Source: Micavibrio sp. UBA1672
GTDB taxonomy: Bacteria; Pseudomonadota; Alphaproteobacteria; Micavibrionales; Micavibrionaceae
Assembly: GCA_002320665.1 (NCBI GenBank)
Contig: DCKO01000089.1
Coordinates: forward strand, 7,575 to 41,351
Length of the DNA: 33,777 bases
Direction: 5' to 3'
A program made the translations under genes and the position numbers. A model generated the notes under the pieces. The model had not been told where the DNA came from. It did not search any database and was given only the letters and a program-made list of their open reading frames with translations. Below, in pieces: positions 14,672 to 23,657 of this stretch (position 1 is the first letter of the stretch; each line of letters begins with the position of its first letter).

Positions 14672-16945
14672 ATGTGTTTTGTGAATGAAGAACTGTTAAA
14701 TAAAAATAAGGTTCTTAACCTGTTAGTGGCATTTGCCTTCATTGATGACGAGCTCCATCCTCGTGAGGTTGAAGCCTTAGAGAAGATTTGCAATGATTTG
14801 GGTATATCTCAAGATGATCTAGGCAAAATAATTGGCTTATACGAAGGCCATAGAGGGTGTAAGGACTATGAAGATTTGTGTTATGAAGCTCTTGAAGATT
14901 TTGGAAATGTAAAATACAAACAAGAATTAGCTGAACTTGTTTGTTATATAGCTACGTCAGATAACTTTCACCATGAAAAAGAACTAAAATTGATTAATAC
15001 CCTAAGAGATGTATGGGGAGTTGAGGTATCTATAGCCAAAAACTTGGAATGGGATGGTCAGCAAGATAAAGTTATTCTTTCCAAATATGATAAAAGAATA
15101 CTTTGTCACGCTGGGCCCGGCATGGGGAAAACCGCAGTAGCTTGTGCCAGGGTATCAAACCTAATTAAGCAAGGTGTTGAGCCATCAAATATTTGGATGC
15201 TTTCTTTTACAAGAACTGCTGTAAAGGAAATTCGAGATAGAATATCTTCTTTTGCCGGACAGAACTTGTCATCTTTAGGTGTAAAGGTTGCTACAATAGA
15301 TTCTCAATCCTGGCATGTGCGCTACGGATTAACTGATGAGGAAATAAAAAAATTATTCGGTGATTACGATCAAAATATTGAAGCCGTAAGTGAGATGTTC
15401 GAAAAAAACTATGAAAAAATGCATGAATTTTTCGATGATTTTGAGCATATCATTATAGATGAAGCACAAGATATAACAGGGGCTCGAGCCGAGCTCATTA
15501 TCAAAATTCTACAAATACTTAACCCAGAATGTGGTTTCACTATTTTTGCAGACCCTGCACAAGCCATATATAACTTCACAGATGATGTCAGTAGCCAGGC
15601 TCGAGAAGAAGAAGAAACTTTTTTAGATATGGTTAAAGATAAGTTTTCAGATACTCTAGAAGAAATTGAACTTCACACAATTCATAGAACTACAAACCCT
15701 AAAATTGTAAAAATAATTGAAGATCTGAGACTTGACATATACGTTAATGATAATGTTGACCAAACAGCGTTTGATCAAAGGTTCAGTTTTGTAAAAGAAC
15801 AAGCTGATGAGCAAATTGGTGCATTCAAAACATCTGATGTACAAAATAGCACTGGAGATACTCTTGTGCTATTTCGAAGAAGGTCAGAAGTTTTACAAGC
15901 ATCAGCATTTGCGTCGAATGATAGAGTTCCTCATAGGATTAGAATGTCTGGTTTTCAGGCAAATTTATTTTCTTGGATTGGATACATTTTTTACGATTAT
16001 ACAGAAGATACAATCTCAAAAGATAAGTTTTTAGAGCTATGCGTCAAAAGAGAATATTTATTTGCTGACCATGTGGAAGGAAGACACTCTTTCTTAGATT
16101 GGTGGCTGCTTTTGAAAATGTCTATGGGAACAAATAATGATATTATCAGCATTAGTGGGCTGCGTGCAAAACTAGCGAGAACACCACCTCACATTAACCT
16201 TTGTTACTCTGAATTAGGTATGAAAGGGGCTATTTTGGGCACAATACATGCGTCCAAAGGCCGAGAAGCTGAAAAAGTAATATTAGAACTACCTCCTCAG
16301 ATAGGAAGTAAGGAGGCAAACCTAGATGAGGAATCTAGAGTTTTATATGTGGGCGCGACTAGAGCTAAAAATATTCTTGCTGTTGGAAGTGGCTACACTA
16401 CACACGCATTCTCAAGTCGGTCTATTTCAGGAAGGTCATTTTTACGCCCTAGGAGAAGGCAAAATAATAACAACTCCATTTCTCTACAGATAGAAATAGG
16501 CCGAGATAACGATGTAGATGAATATTCGTTTGTATCAAAGAATTTTAATAAGGAAGATGTTATCTTTTTTCAGAGGCATCTTTCAACGCTAGCTAATAGA
16601 GTACCTTTTCCTCTTAGGGCAAATGTAGATCCTGACAATAAATTCATCTATAAGATCACTCCGTCATCTGGCGGAGAGTTTATAGATAAGCCATTTGGAT
16701 TTTTCAACCAAAGCTTCAACCAAGATTTGTTTGATATCGCAGGGAGATATGGCTCTTTTAAACCTCCTCCATATATTGAGCCTTTCTATCTCATAGGTGT
16801 TCGAACTGTATGTAAAAGTGATAGCGATCCGAATTTAAAACACCTCTATGAGCCATATTCAAGTACTGGTATATGGCTTGCACCAATTGTTATTGGCTTT
16901 CCTACATGTCCTTTCTTTAGATATAGATCCAGGAGAAGAGGATGA
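14672..16945 (+). CDS. TerB-like domain fused to an SF1 (UvrD/Rep-type) helicase
   Basis: 757 aa. Residues 11-120 have the TerB/DjlA helical pattern (VLNLLVAFAFIDDELHPREV, then a second acidic repeat near 95-110). The helicase follows: Walker A AGPGMGKT (147-154), motif Ia MLSFTRTAVKEIRDRI, motif II DEAQD (263-267), motif III FADPAQAIYNF (292-302), HTIHRTTNP (335-343), GTIHASKGREAEKV (523-536) and YVGATRAK (559-566). A C-terminal region of about 180 residues of unknown fold ends in RYRSRRRG. ATP-driven unwinding or translocation on DNA is expected. The gene overlaps the DrmA-like gene by ATGA. TerB domains occur in membrane-linked stress and defence proteins; why one is fused here is unknown. 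Confidence 0.88.
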   Translation: MCFVNEELLNKNKVLNLLVAFAFIDDELHPREVEALEKICNDLGISQDDLGKIIGLYEGHRGCKDYEDLCYEALEDFGNVKYKQELAELVCYIATSDNFHHEKELKLINTLRDVWGVEVSIAKNLEWDGQQDKVILSKYDKRILCHAGPGMGKTAVACARVSNLIKQGVEPSNIWMLSFTRTAVKEIRDRISSFAGQNLSSLGVKVATIDSQSWHVRYGLTDEEIKKLFGDYDQNIEAVSEMFEKNYEKMHEFFDDFEHIIIDEAQDITGARAELIIKILQILNPECGFTIFADPAQAIYNFTDDVSSQAREEEETFLDMVKDKFSDTLEEIELHTIHRTTNPKIVKIIEDLRLDIYVNDNVDQTAFDQRFSFVKEQADEQIGAFKTSDVQNSTGDTLVLFRRRSEVLQASAFASNDRVPHRIRMSGFQANLFSWIGYIFYDYTEDTISKDKFLELCVKREYLFADHVEGRHSFLDWWLLLKMSMGTNNDIISISGLRAKLARTPPHINLCYSELGMKGAILGTIHASKGREAEKVILELPPQIGSKEANLDEESRVLYVGATRAKNILAVGSGYTTHAFSSRSISGRSFLRPRRRQNNNNSISLQIEIGRDNDVDEYSFVSKNFNKEDVIFFQRHLSTLANRVPFPLRANVDPDNKFIYKITPSSGGEFIDKPFGFFNQSFNQDLFDIAGRYGSFKPPPYIEPFYLIGVRTVCKSDSDPNLKHLYEPYSSTGIWLAPIVIGFPTCPFFRYRSRRRG

Positions 16946-19900
16946 GCGTACTAGCAGCAAGAGAGAGAATTATACAGAGGCTAATTCAGGATCTTCAGGG
17001 GCCAGTAAGAGGAGAAAATGAAGCAATTTCCGAAAAGCCTAGTGAGCACTACGTAACAGGAATACTATACCCTCAAAATTCTTTTATTTCAGAAGATGAA
17101 GATGAAAAACTGGATTGTGAAACAGGCAAAGAAAATGCTTCGGACAACACCTTATCAAACGCTATTTCCTTAAGTAAAACCCAGAAACCTTCAGCAGCAG
17201 GTCTCTCATTTGCTTTGGAAAATAAGGAAGGTACTCCTCAAATAGAAGTTTTGATTAGCTTCGGAAAGTATCGAACAATTTGGCAAGACGACGAAGGAAA
17301 CTTTTTCGATCAAAAACCTGAAAAAGAAGATAAGAGATACTATCCGGCATGGCGTCGTTCTCCGTTCTCCGTTGTAGTTCCAATAGAAATAAAACAGGGC
17401 TACGAAGAAATAGATTTAAATGATTTTGGAGTGACAGGACTCATGCTGTTTTTAAAAAGCTCTGATTACGGAAATCTGAAAACAGTCACAATTCAAGCGC
17501 TTAATGCCAATGCATTTGTAAAAACAGATAGTTTTTTGGATAGAGAAGAAGGTCATTTTTTCCAATTTAAAATGACTGTTTCAGGAGTCTCAAAAACTCA
17601 GATTGCCCCAAGACCAGTAAAAACTTATGGAACTGATGATGACACAAAAATCAGTGCCTTAATTTACAGAGACGTTTGCGAATACGCCACTGGTCATACA
17701 TGCTCTGCTACGTGGAATAAGCCTAAAGACGGAATGGTTGAGAAAGTAGAAACCAGTTGGCTACCTCAGCAAACAGTGTTTTCTGTGGACTCAGAGGGTG
17801 ATGCCATCTTTAACGAGAAATTCTCAAAAACCACCAATCATTATCCGGATGCAAAATTTTTGTCTGAAAATTCTAAAGATGTATGCATTAAGTCACTATC
17901 AACTTTAGTAGATGCTTTTGCATTATGGCTTGATAAACAAGAAGAAACAGTAGTTCCTAGAATCCTGGATAAAACCCTTAATAAACAGGCCTTAGAAAAT
18001 ATAAAGAGTGCACGTGATGAAGCTATTGTAAGAATGCGACAAGGGATAGCGGAATTAAAAGATAATGAAACTGCCTTTGAAGCTTTTAAGCTTGCAAACT
18101 TGGCAATGCAAACTCAAATGCAATGGAAAGACGATAAAATATTAGAATGGCGCCCTTTTCAGATGGCTTTTTGCTTAATGTCCTTGTGTTCCACTATAAA
18201 GGGCGAAGATGATTACAGAGAAACTATGGACCTAATATGGTTTCCAACAGGTGGTGGTAAAACAGAGGCATATCTACTTTTAACTGCAGTTACACTTTTT
18301 TACAGAAGGCTTTTAACTGGCGGGAAGGAAAGTGGCAACGGTGTAGCCGTGTTTATGAGATACACGCTAAGAACACTAACAGTACAACAATTTGAAAGAG
18401 CAGCTTCTTTAATTACTGCCTGCGAACTTGTACGGCAAGAATACAAATCTAATGGCAAAACCTTAGGAAATAAAGAGTTTGCAATTGGCTTATGGGTAGG
18501 TGAGGCAAGTACACCTAACAAATTTGAAAATGCTGCAGAAAGTATAGAAAACAAAGATGATTTCAGCACACCGGAACAACTTAAAAAATGTCCCAAATGC
18601 AGTGCGAAGATTTTGTGGCAGGCTGACAAGCAATATAAAAAAATTACTGCCCAATGTCCTTCTGAAGATTGCAGCATAGAAAAAATACCAGTCTATACTG
18701 TTGATGAAGAAATCTATAAAGAGCTCCCTAGCTTACTTATTGGAACAGTCGACAAGTTTGCGCAAATTGCTAGAAACCCAAATGCCGTTAGACTTTTTGG
18801 TGTTCATACACCTCATGATCCACCAAATTTAATCATTCAAGATGAGCTGCATCTTATTTCTGGTCCGTTAGGAACGATGACAGGATTGTATGAAGTTGCT
18901 ATCGATAAATTTTGCAGCAAAGGGAATATAAAGCCGAAAATCATTGGTTCTACGGCAACGATAAGGCAAGCCAAAGAGCAAATTAAAAGTTTGTTTTGCA
19001 GAAACTCTTACCAGTTTCCGCCGCCAATTATAGATGCCGATAACTCATGTTTTGCAAAATTAGATAGAGATAGTCCGGGACGCATTTATTTAGGTGTCAC
19101 GACTGCTGGACGATCCGAGAAATATGTTCTTAATGCTGTTGCAGCATCTTTATTGCAGGCCATAGAAGATCCATCATTTAGTGAGGAAGAGTTTCACAAC
19201 TACTCAACACTAGTAGCTTATTTTAATTCACTAAGGGTGCTAGGCGGGGCGTTAGTCGTAATGCAGGATGACGTTGATAAGACACTTCGTGCTTATGCAG
19301 CTCGCAGAAAAGAAAAAAAACGCAATGTTTCTATGCCTGAGGAAATGACTAGTCGAAAAAAATCAAAGGAAATTCCTGAAATACTTGAAAAACTCTCAAA
19401 AGGAAAATCGGACCCCGAATTCATAGATATACTGTTAGCAACAAACATGCTCAGTGTTGGCGTTGATATTCCTAGGCTAGGATTAATGTTGGTAAATGGC
19501 CAACCCAAGACAATGTCGGAATACATTCAAGCTACAAGCCGTGTGGGAAGAAAAAAAGAAGCACCTGGCATCATTGTGACAATATACAACAATAATAAAC
19601 CTCGTGATAGAGCACACTACGAGAGTTTTAAGACTTGGCACCAGAGCATTTATAGGGACATTGAGGGCTCTAGCGTTACACCATTTGCAGCTAGGGCCAG
19701 AGACAAGGCTCTTCATGGTGTTCTAATCACATTGGCTCGTCACATTATACCGGAGTTAGAAAATAGCCCTTATCTTACCGATGATTTACGTGACAAAGTC
19801 GAAAAGGAGGTCGTTCCAATTATTTTGGAAAGAATTGCAAAAATCGATAATCGAGAATTGCCTGATGCAGAAGAAAAAATAGAAGAAGTTCTTAACTATT

Positions 19901-20118
19901 GGGAACATAGAGGGGATATAGAAAATTACTGGAAGGGTCAAAAAAACACTCTTCTGGTATCTGCAGAGGATGAAGCACAATTATATGCTGTTGCCAATTA
20001 TAAAACTGATGCCTTGGCCACGCCGAATAGCATGAGGAATGTGGAGGCACAATCAGTGTTCTTTCTTAAAGAAGGAGCTAAAGAATTTCAAAATAGGCTA
20101 ATAAACAAAGATGAGTAG
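16942..20118 (+). CDS. DrmA-like SF2 helicase of a DISARM-like system
   Basis: 1058 aa. After an N-terminal region of about 430 residues without a named motif come the SF2 motor motifs: FPTGGGKT (434-441), then a zinc ribbon CPKC (550-553) with a CPSEDC pair (572-577), the DELH box (634-637) in LIIQDELHLISGPLGTM, and GSTATIRQ. The C-terminal lobe has ATNMLSVGVDIPRLGLML (from 833) and QATSRVGR (863-870). The zinc insertion between motif I and the DExH box, and a DUF1998 partner directly behind it, are the hallmarks of DrmA. In DISARM, DrmA works with DrmB on incoming phage DNA. The gene overlaps its upstream neighbour by 4 bases and the DrmB-like gene by 8 bases. Confidence 0.87.
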   Translation: MSVLAARERIIQRLIQDLQGPVRGENEAISEKPSEHYVTGILYPQNSFISEDEDEKLDCETGKENASDNTLSNAISLSKTQKPSAAGLSFALENKEGTPQIEVLISFGKYRTIWQDDEGNFFDQKPEKEDKRYYPAWRRSPFSVVVPIEIKQGYEEIDLNDFGVTGLMLFLKSSDYGNLKTVTIQALNANAFVKTDSFLDREEGHFFQFKMTVSGVSKTQIAPRPVKTYGTDDDTKISALIYRDVCEYATGHTCSATWNKPKDGMVEKVETSWLPQQTVFSVDSEGDAIFNEKFSKTTNHYPDAKFLSENSKDVCIKSLSTLVDAFALWLDKQEETVVPRILDKTLNKQALENIKSARDEAIVRMRQGIAELKDNETAFEAFKLANLAMQTQMQWKDDKILEWRPFQMAFCLMSLCSTIKGEDDYRETMDLIWFPTGGGKTEAYLLLTAVTLFYRRLLTGGKESGNGVAVFMRYTLRTLTVQQFERAASLITACELVRQEYKSNGKTLGNKEFAIGLWVGEASTPNKFENAAESIENKDDFSTPEQLKKCPKCSAKILWQADKQYKKITAQCPSEDCSIEKIPVYTVDEEIYKELPSLLIGTVDKFAQIARNPNAVRLFGVHTPHDPPNLIIQDELHLISGPLGTMTGLYEVAIDKFCSKGNIKPKIIGSTATIRQAKEQIKSLFCRNSYQFPPPIIDADNSCFAKLDRDSPGRIYLGVTTAGRSEKYVLNAVAASLLQAIEDPSFSEEEFHNYSTLVAYFNSLRVLGGALVVMQDDVDKTLRAYAARRKEKKRNVSMPEEMTSRKKSKEIPEILEKLSKGKSDPEFIDILLATNMLSVGVDIPRLGLMLVNGQPKTMSEYIQATSRVGRKKEAPGIIVTIYNNNKPRDRAHYESFKTWHQSIYRDIEGSSVTPFAARARDKALHGVLITLARHIIPELENSPYLTDDLRDKVEKEVVPIILERIAKIDNRELPDAEEKIEEVLNYWEHRGDIENYWKGQKNTLLVSAEDEAQLYAVANYKTDALATPNSMRNVEAQSVFFLKEGAKEFQNRLINKDE

Positions 20119-21982
20119 AAAGAATATCTTAGGGGAAATCAGAAGATCACAGGTTCTCGGTTATGGACCTGGTGCTATAATTGATTTTAGAGCTGGTAAT
20201 GTAGATGGAGGCGGTCCCGTTTCCGTTGTAGCGCCTGGCTTAGAATTTTGGGACGAACATGCAGGGCCTCCTTTTCCAAGAACAACTCAAAAAATTTATG
20301 AGCCAAGATTAGAGAGCAAATTAGAAGTAAGAGGCTTTAGATTGCCGCCAGTTACTCTGCAAAAATATGGCGGAAAAAATGACGAAGACCCTAAACTAAC
20401 TTTACCTGGTTTTCGCTTTCCGCAATGGCTTCAATGTCCCAAATGCGGTATAATAAATTACGCAAGCAAATGGGGGAAAGAACCGGGAGATCCCACTAGA
20501 TGGTGTATTACATGTACTAATAAAAACAACAAAAAAAGAGTATATGTTGTTCCCAGCCGTTTTGTCGTTGCGTGTAAAAAAGGGCATTTAGATGAGTTTC
20601 CTTGGAAATACTGGCTGAGAAAAGATCCTGAAAAACGAGTTAAGTGCCAGGGTGATAAGAAATGTAAACTAAGGCTTTACAATGTTGGTGAAGGGACAGG
20701 TTTATCGAGTTTAAGGATCAGATGTAACACCTGTGAAGTAAGCGAAAGTATGGAGGGTATCTTTAGCGAAGGAGCATTGCAGGGACTTACATGCAATGGG
20801 AGCGTACCTTGGCTTAAGAAAGACAATTGTGAATGCGGTGAGACTTTAAGAGTCTTACAAAGAGGAGCCTCTAATCTGTATATGCCAGTGGATATGAGTG
20901 CACTAAGCATCCCTCCTTGGTCAGATGCTTTTCAAGAAGAAATGGGTACTCAATGGGAGCAGTTTTCCAAGGCTAGTGATAAAGATTTGCCTATTTTAGT
21001 TGGCGCTATGGCCGAAGATTTCATGGAAGAACACAATGTTACAGTTGATGAACTATGCAAAGAAATAGCCAGAAGAAAAAAGTATCTGGAAGATCCTAAA
21101 AGAGCAGATTTAAAGCATGATGAATTGTACTCATTTACTGGAAAAATGATTTTCCAATCAAAGTTTAAAAACAAAAATTTTAAAATTACTCAGTTAAATA
21201 CCCCAAAACAGCTAATACCTTATATTTCTAATGTTATCCGGGTCGATAGGCTGCGGGAAGTGCGCGTTCTAAAAAGTTTTACAAGAATTCATCAGGCAGC
21301 ATCACCTTCAGAAGCAGGGAATGCTGAATTTGGTGAAATATCTAGTGAGAGAAAGCAATGGCTTCCAGCCGTTGAAAATAAGGGTGAAGGTATATTCTTT
21401 TCGCTTGATGATAAAAAAATAGTGGCCTGGGCTTCTCAAAATGAAGTTATAAAACGGGCTGAAGAAATTGACAGAGTTTTGGAAGAGGACTGGAAAATAT
21501 TTGATACAGAGGAAGAAAGACCTATCAAAATTACCCCTAAGTTTCTTTTAATTCATACCTTGGCTCATTTACTTATGAAGCAAATATCACTTGAGTCCGG
21601 ATATGATACAGCTTCAATTAGAGAACGTATATACTGCAATACAGGCAAAGAAGAAAATAATGGAATTCTTCTTTATACTTCTTCAAGCGACTCTGAAGGA
21701 ACTTTAGGGGGCTTATCTAGAATGGCAGAAGAAGATAAATTTTTACCTCTAATCATGAAAGCTATAGCAGGTGCGACCTGGTGTTCTTCAGACCCTCTTT
21801 GTATTAAAGACATCATAAGCGAATCTGAGAGGTATAACTTATCAGCTTGTCATAATTGCTGCTTAGTTCCCGAGACTTCATGCGAATTTTTTAATCGTTA
21901 TCTAGACCGCGCACTTTTAGTTGGTACCCCAGATAAAACCTTTGAAGGCTTTTTTGAGGAGATTTTATCCGATGCCAGCTAA
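20111..21982 (+). CDS. DrmB-like protein with DUF1998 domain
   Basis: 623 aa. The start RRSQVLGYGPGAIIDF is typical of DrmB. Zinc-binding pairs follow: CPKC (109-112) with CITC (132-135), the characteristic CKKGHLDEFPW (155-165), and CNTCEV. The DUF1998 region occupies the last 150 residues: LIHTLAHLLMKQISLESGYD, then LLYTSSSDSEGTLGGLSRM, WCSSDPLC, and a Cys cluster ACHNCC (579-584) followed by ETSCEFFNRYLDRALL. DrmB partners DrmA and regulates DNA loading and ATPase activity in DISARM. Overlaps of 8 bases upstream and 11 bases downstream show a single translated unit. All expected cysteines appear present. Confidence 0.87.
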   Translation: MSRKNILGEIRRSQVLGYGPGAIIDFRAGNVDGGGPVSVVAPGLEFWDEHAGPPFPRTTQKIYEPRLESKLEVRGFRLPPVTLQKYGGKNDEDPKLTLPGFRFPQWLQCPKCGIINYASKWGKEPGDPTRWCITCTNKNNKKRVYVVPSRFVVACKKGHLDEFPWKYWLRKDPEKRVKCQGDKKCKLRLYNVGEGTGLSSLRIRCNTCEVSESMEGIFSEGALQGLTCNGSVPWLKKDNCECGETLRVLQRGASNLYMPVDMSALSIPPWSDAFQEEMGTQWEQFSKASDKDLPILVGAMAEDFMEEHNVTVDELCKEIARRKKYLEDPKRADLKHDELYSFTGKMIFQSKFKNKNFKITQLNTPKQLIPYISNVIRVDRLREVRVLKSFTRIHQAASPSEAGNAEFGEISSERKQWLPAVENKGEGIFFSLDDKKIVAWASQNEVIKRAEEIDRVLEEDWKIFDTEEERPIKITPKFLLIHTLAHLLMKQISLESGYDTASIRERIYCNTGKEENNGILLYTSSSDSEGTLGGLSRMAEEDKFLPLIMKAIAGATWCSSDPLCIKDIISESERYNLSACHNCCLVPETSCEFFNRYLDRALLVGTPDKTFEGFFEEILSDAS

Positions 21983-23651
21983 TATGTATCCCGCTACTTT
22001 ATCAAAGGAAACTCTTAGTGACCCCAGCCGAGAAGCAGAGGTAATGGTTTATAACGCTCTCAAAAATGAGCTCAATGACAGTTTTCATATTTTTTACAAT
22101 TGCGACTGGCATGATACAACTAAAAGGGGGCGTGATGAAGAAGGTGAAGCAGACTTCGTTCTTGCTCATGAAATATATGGCTATCTTGTTATAGAGGTAA
22201 AGGGAGGTATTATTTCTAGAGATGAAGGTACTAGGCAATGGTACAGCTCTGAAAGAAAATCAGGAAAAACCCATGAAATTAAGAATCCAGTAAAACAAGC
22301 CAGAACATCAAGACACTACATACTTAATAAGCTAAAAGAAATACACAAAGACTCTTTGGGGTTTATCAGATGTAAGCATTGTGCAATTTTTCCTCATTCT
22401 GGGCGCCCCAGAGCAAGCGAGCTAGGGGCTGATATGCCGATGGAGATTTTTGCTTTTGAAGATGATATGCCTGAATTAGGAAAAAGATTAATTCAAATAC
22501 TATTGAGAGATCCGCAAGGCACAAAAACCAATTATTCTCCTTTAACAAAAGCAGGTATAGAATCTATACATAATTTATTTAATAAGGGCTTTAAACTTGA
22601 GCCAACTATCACAACGAGACTCCGTTCTTGTGAATTCCAAATCGAAGAATTAACCAGCAAGCAAAAAGAATGTTTGAAGTCTTTAAATTCTTGTAAGCGA
22701 CTAATGGTTGCTGGTGCAGCAGGAACTGGAAAGACCTGTCTTGCAATAGAAAAATCAATAATTCTGAGTGAAGAAGGTTTTGAAGTTTTATATCTTTGTC
22801 ACAATGCGGCTTTGGCAAAATATATACAAAAACGTTTATTTGAATATCCAAACATAAAAGTTTCGCACTATTTTAAATTTTGTGTGGATGTCGCTAAACA
22901 GCTAGAAATTTCCTTACCAGATGAAAACAGCTCGGATTATTGGAATGAACTGGCGATGATTCTTTTGGAGGCTGAAGGACAAGACGAAAATTTGTTAAAA
23001 GATGCTATTATTATCGATGAAGGACAAGACTTCCTTCAGGATTGGGTAGATAGTCTTGAAACTCTACTTAGAGATAAAGAAAATAGCTTATTCTATCTCT
23101 TCTATGATGATAACCAAAAAATTTACAATAAAAATAAACCTCATGCTGTTCTAGGTAACGCCCCTAAATACGAGCTCTATAAGAACATAAGAAACGCAAA
23201 GCCTATATTTGAAGTTTCTTCTCTGTTCTATAAAGGCCAGAAAATAGAGGCTGGTGGACCAGACGGACTTGATATTGAATTAATTCAAACTACTCAAGGC
23301 ACAAGAGATAGAGCAATTGAAAAATGTCTAAATAAGCTGATCAACAATGAAGATATTGATCCAAATGAAATTGCTATTTTGACGGCACAGTCTCTAAATA
23401 AATTTGAAGGATTAAACTTTAAAGTTCATAAAACTCGTACGGCAAATGACATAGACGGTGAAGGTGTGGTTGTTGATAATATATATAGATTTAAAGGGCT
23501 TGAAAAAGAGGTCGTTATACTAATCGACTTAAAAGAAAGTATTGATAATCAAGCATTAATTTACGTTGGCACTTCAAGAGCTCGCTCATATTTGATAATA
23601 ATAGATGACAAGTCGGCTTTAGAATCATTGTCAGCTTTGAGAGGAGAATAA
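21972..23651 (+). CDS. NERD nuclease-domain / SF1 helicase fusion
   Basis: 559 aa from ATG 21972 (MPANMYPATLSKETL), chosen because GAGGAG precedes it. A TTG 17 codons upstream would lie deeper in the DrmB-like gene. The N-terminal NERD domain (about 15-150) has GEADFVLAHEIYGYLVIEVKG, with E59, D61, E75 and K77 as PD-(D/E)XK-type residues. A UvrD-like helicase follows: AGAAGTGKT (247-255), DEGQD (349-353), YDDNQKIY, then YRFKGLEKEVVILIDL and IYVGTSRARSYL near the end. The fusion should cut and move along DNA. It sits where the PLD nuclease DrmC or another effector would be expected in DISARM loci, six bases before the methyltransferase gene. Confidence 0.86.
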   Translation: MPANMYPATLSKETLSDPSREAEVMVYNALKNELNDSFHIFYNCDWHDTTKRGRDEEGEADFVLAHEIYGYLVIEVKGGIISRDEGTRQWYSSERKSGKTHEIKNPVKQARTSRHYILNKLKEIHKDSLGFIRCKHCAIFPHSGRPRASELGADMPMEIFAFEDDMPELGKRLIQILLRDPQGTKTNYSPLTKAGIESIHNLFNKGFKLEPTITTRLRSCEFQIEELTSKQKECLKSLNSCKRLMVAGAAGTGKTCLAIEKSIILSEEGFEVLYLCHNAALAKYIQKRLFEYPNIKVSHYFKFCVDVAKQLEISLPDENSSDYWNELAMILLEAEGQDENLLKDAIIIDEGQDFLQDWVDSLETLLRDKENSLFYLFYDDNQKIYNKNKPHAVLGNAPKYELYKNIRNAKPIFEVSSLFYKGQKIEAGGPDGLDIELIQTTQGTRDRAIEKCLNKLINNEDIDPNEIAILTAQSLNKFEGLNFKVHKTRTANDIDGEGVVVDNIYRFKGLEKEVVILIDLKESIDNQALIYVGTSRARSYLIIIDDKSALESLSALRGE

Positions 23652-23657
23652 GTTAAT

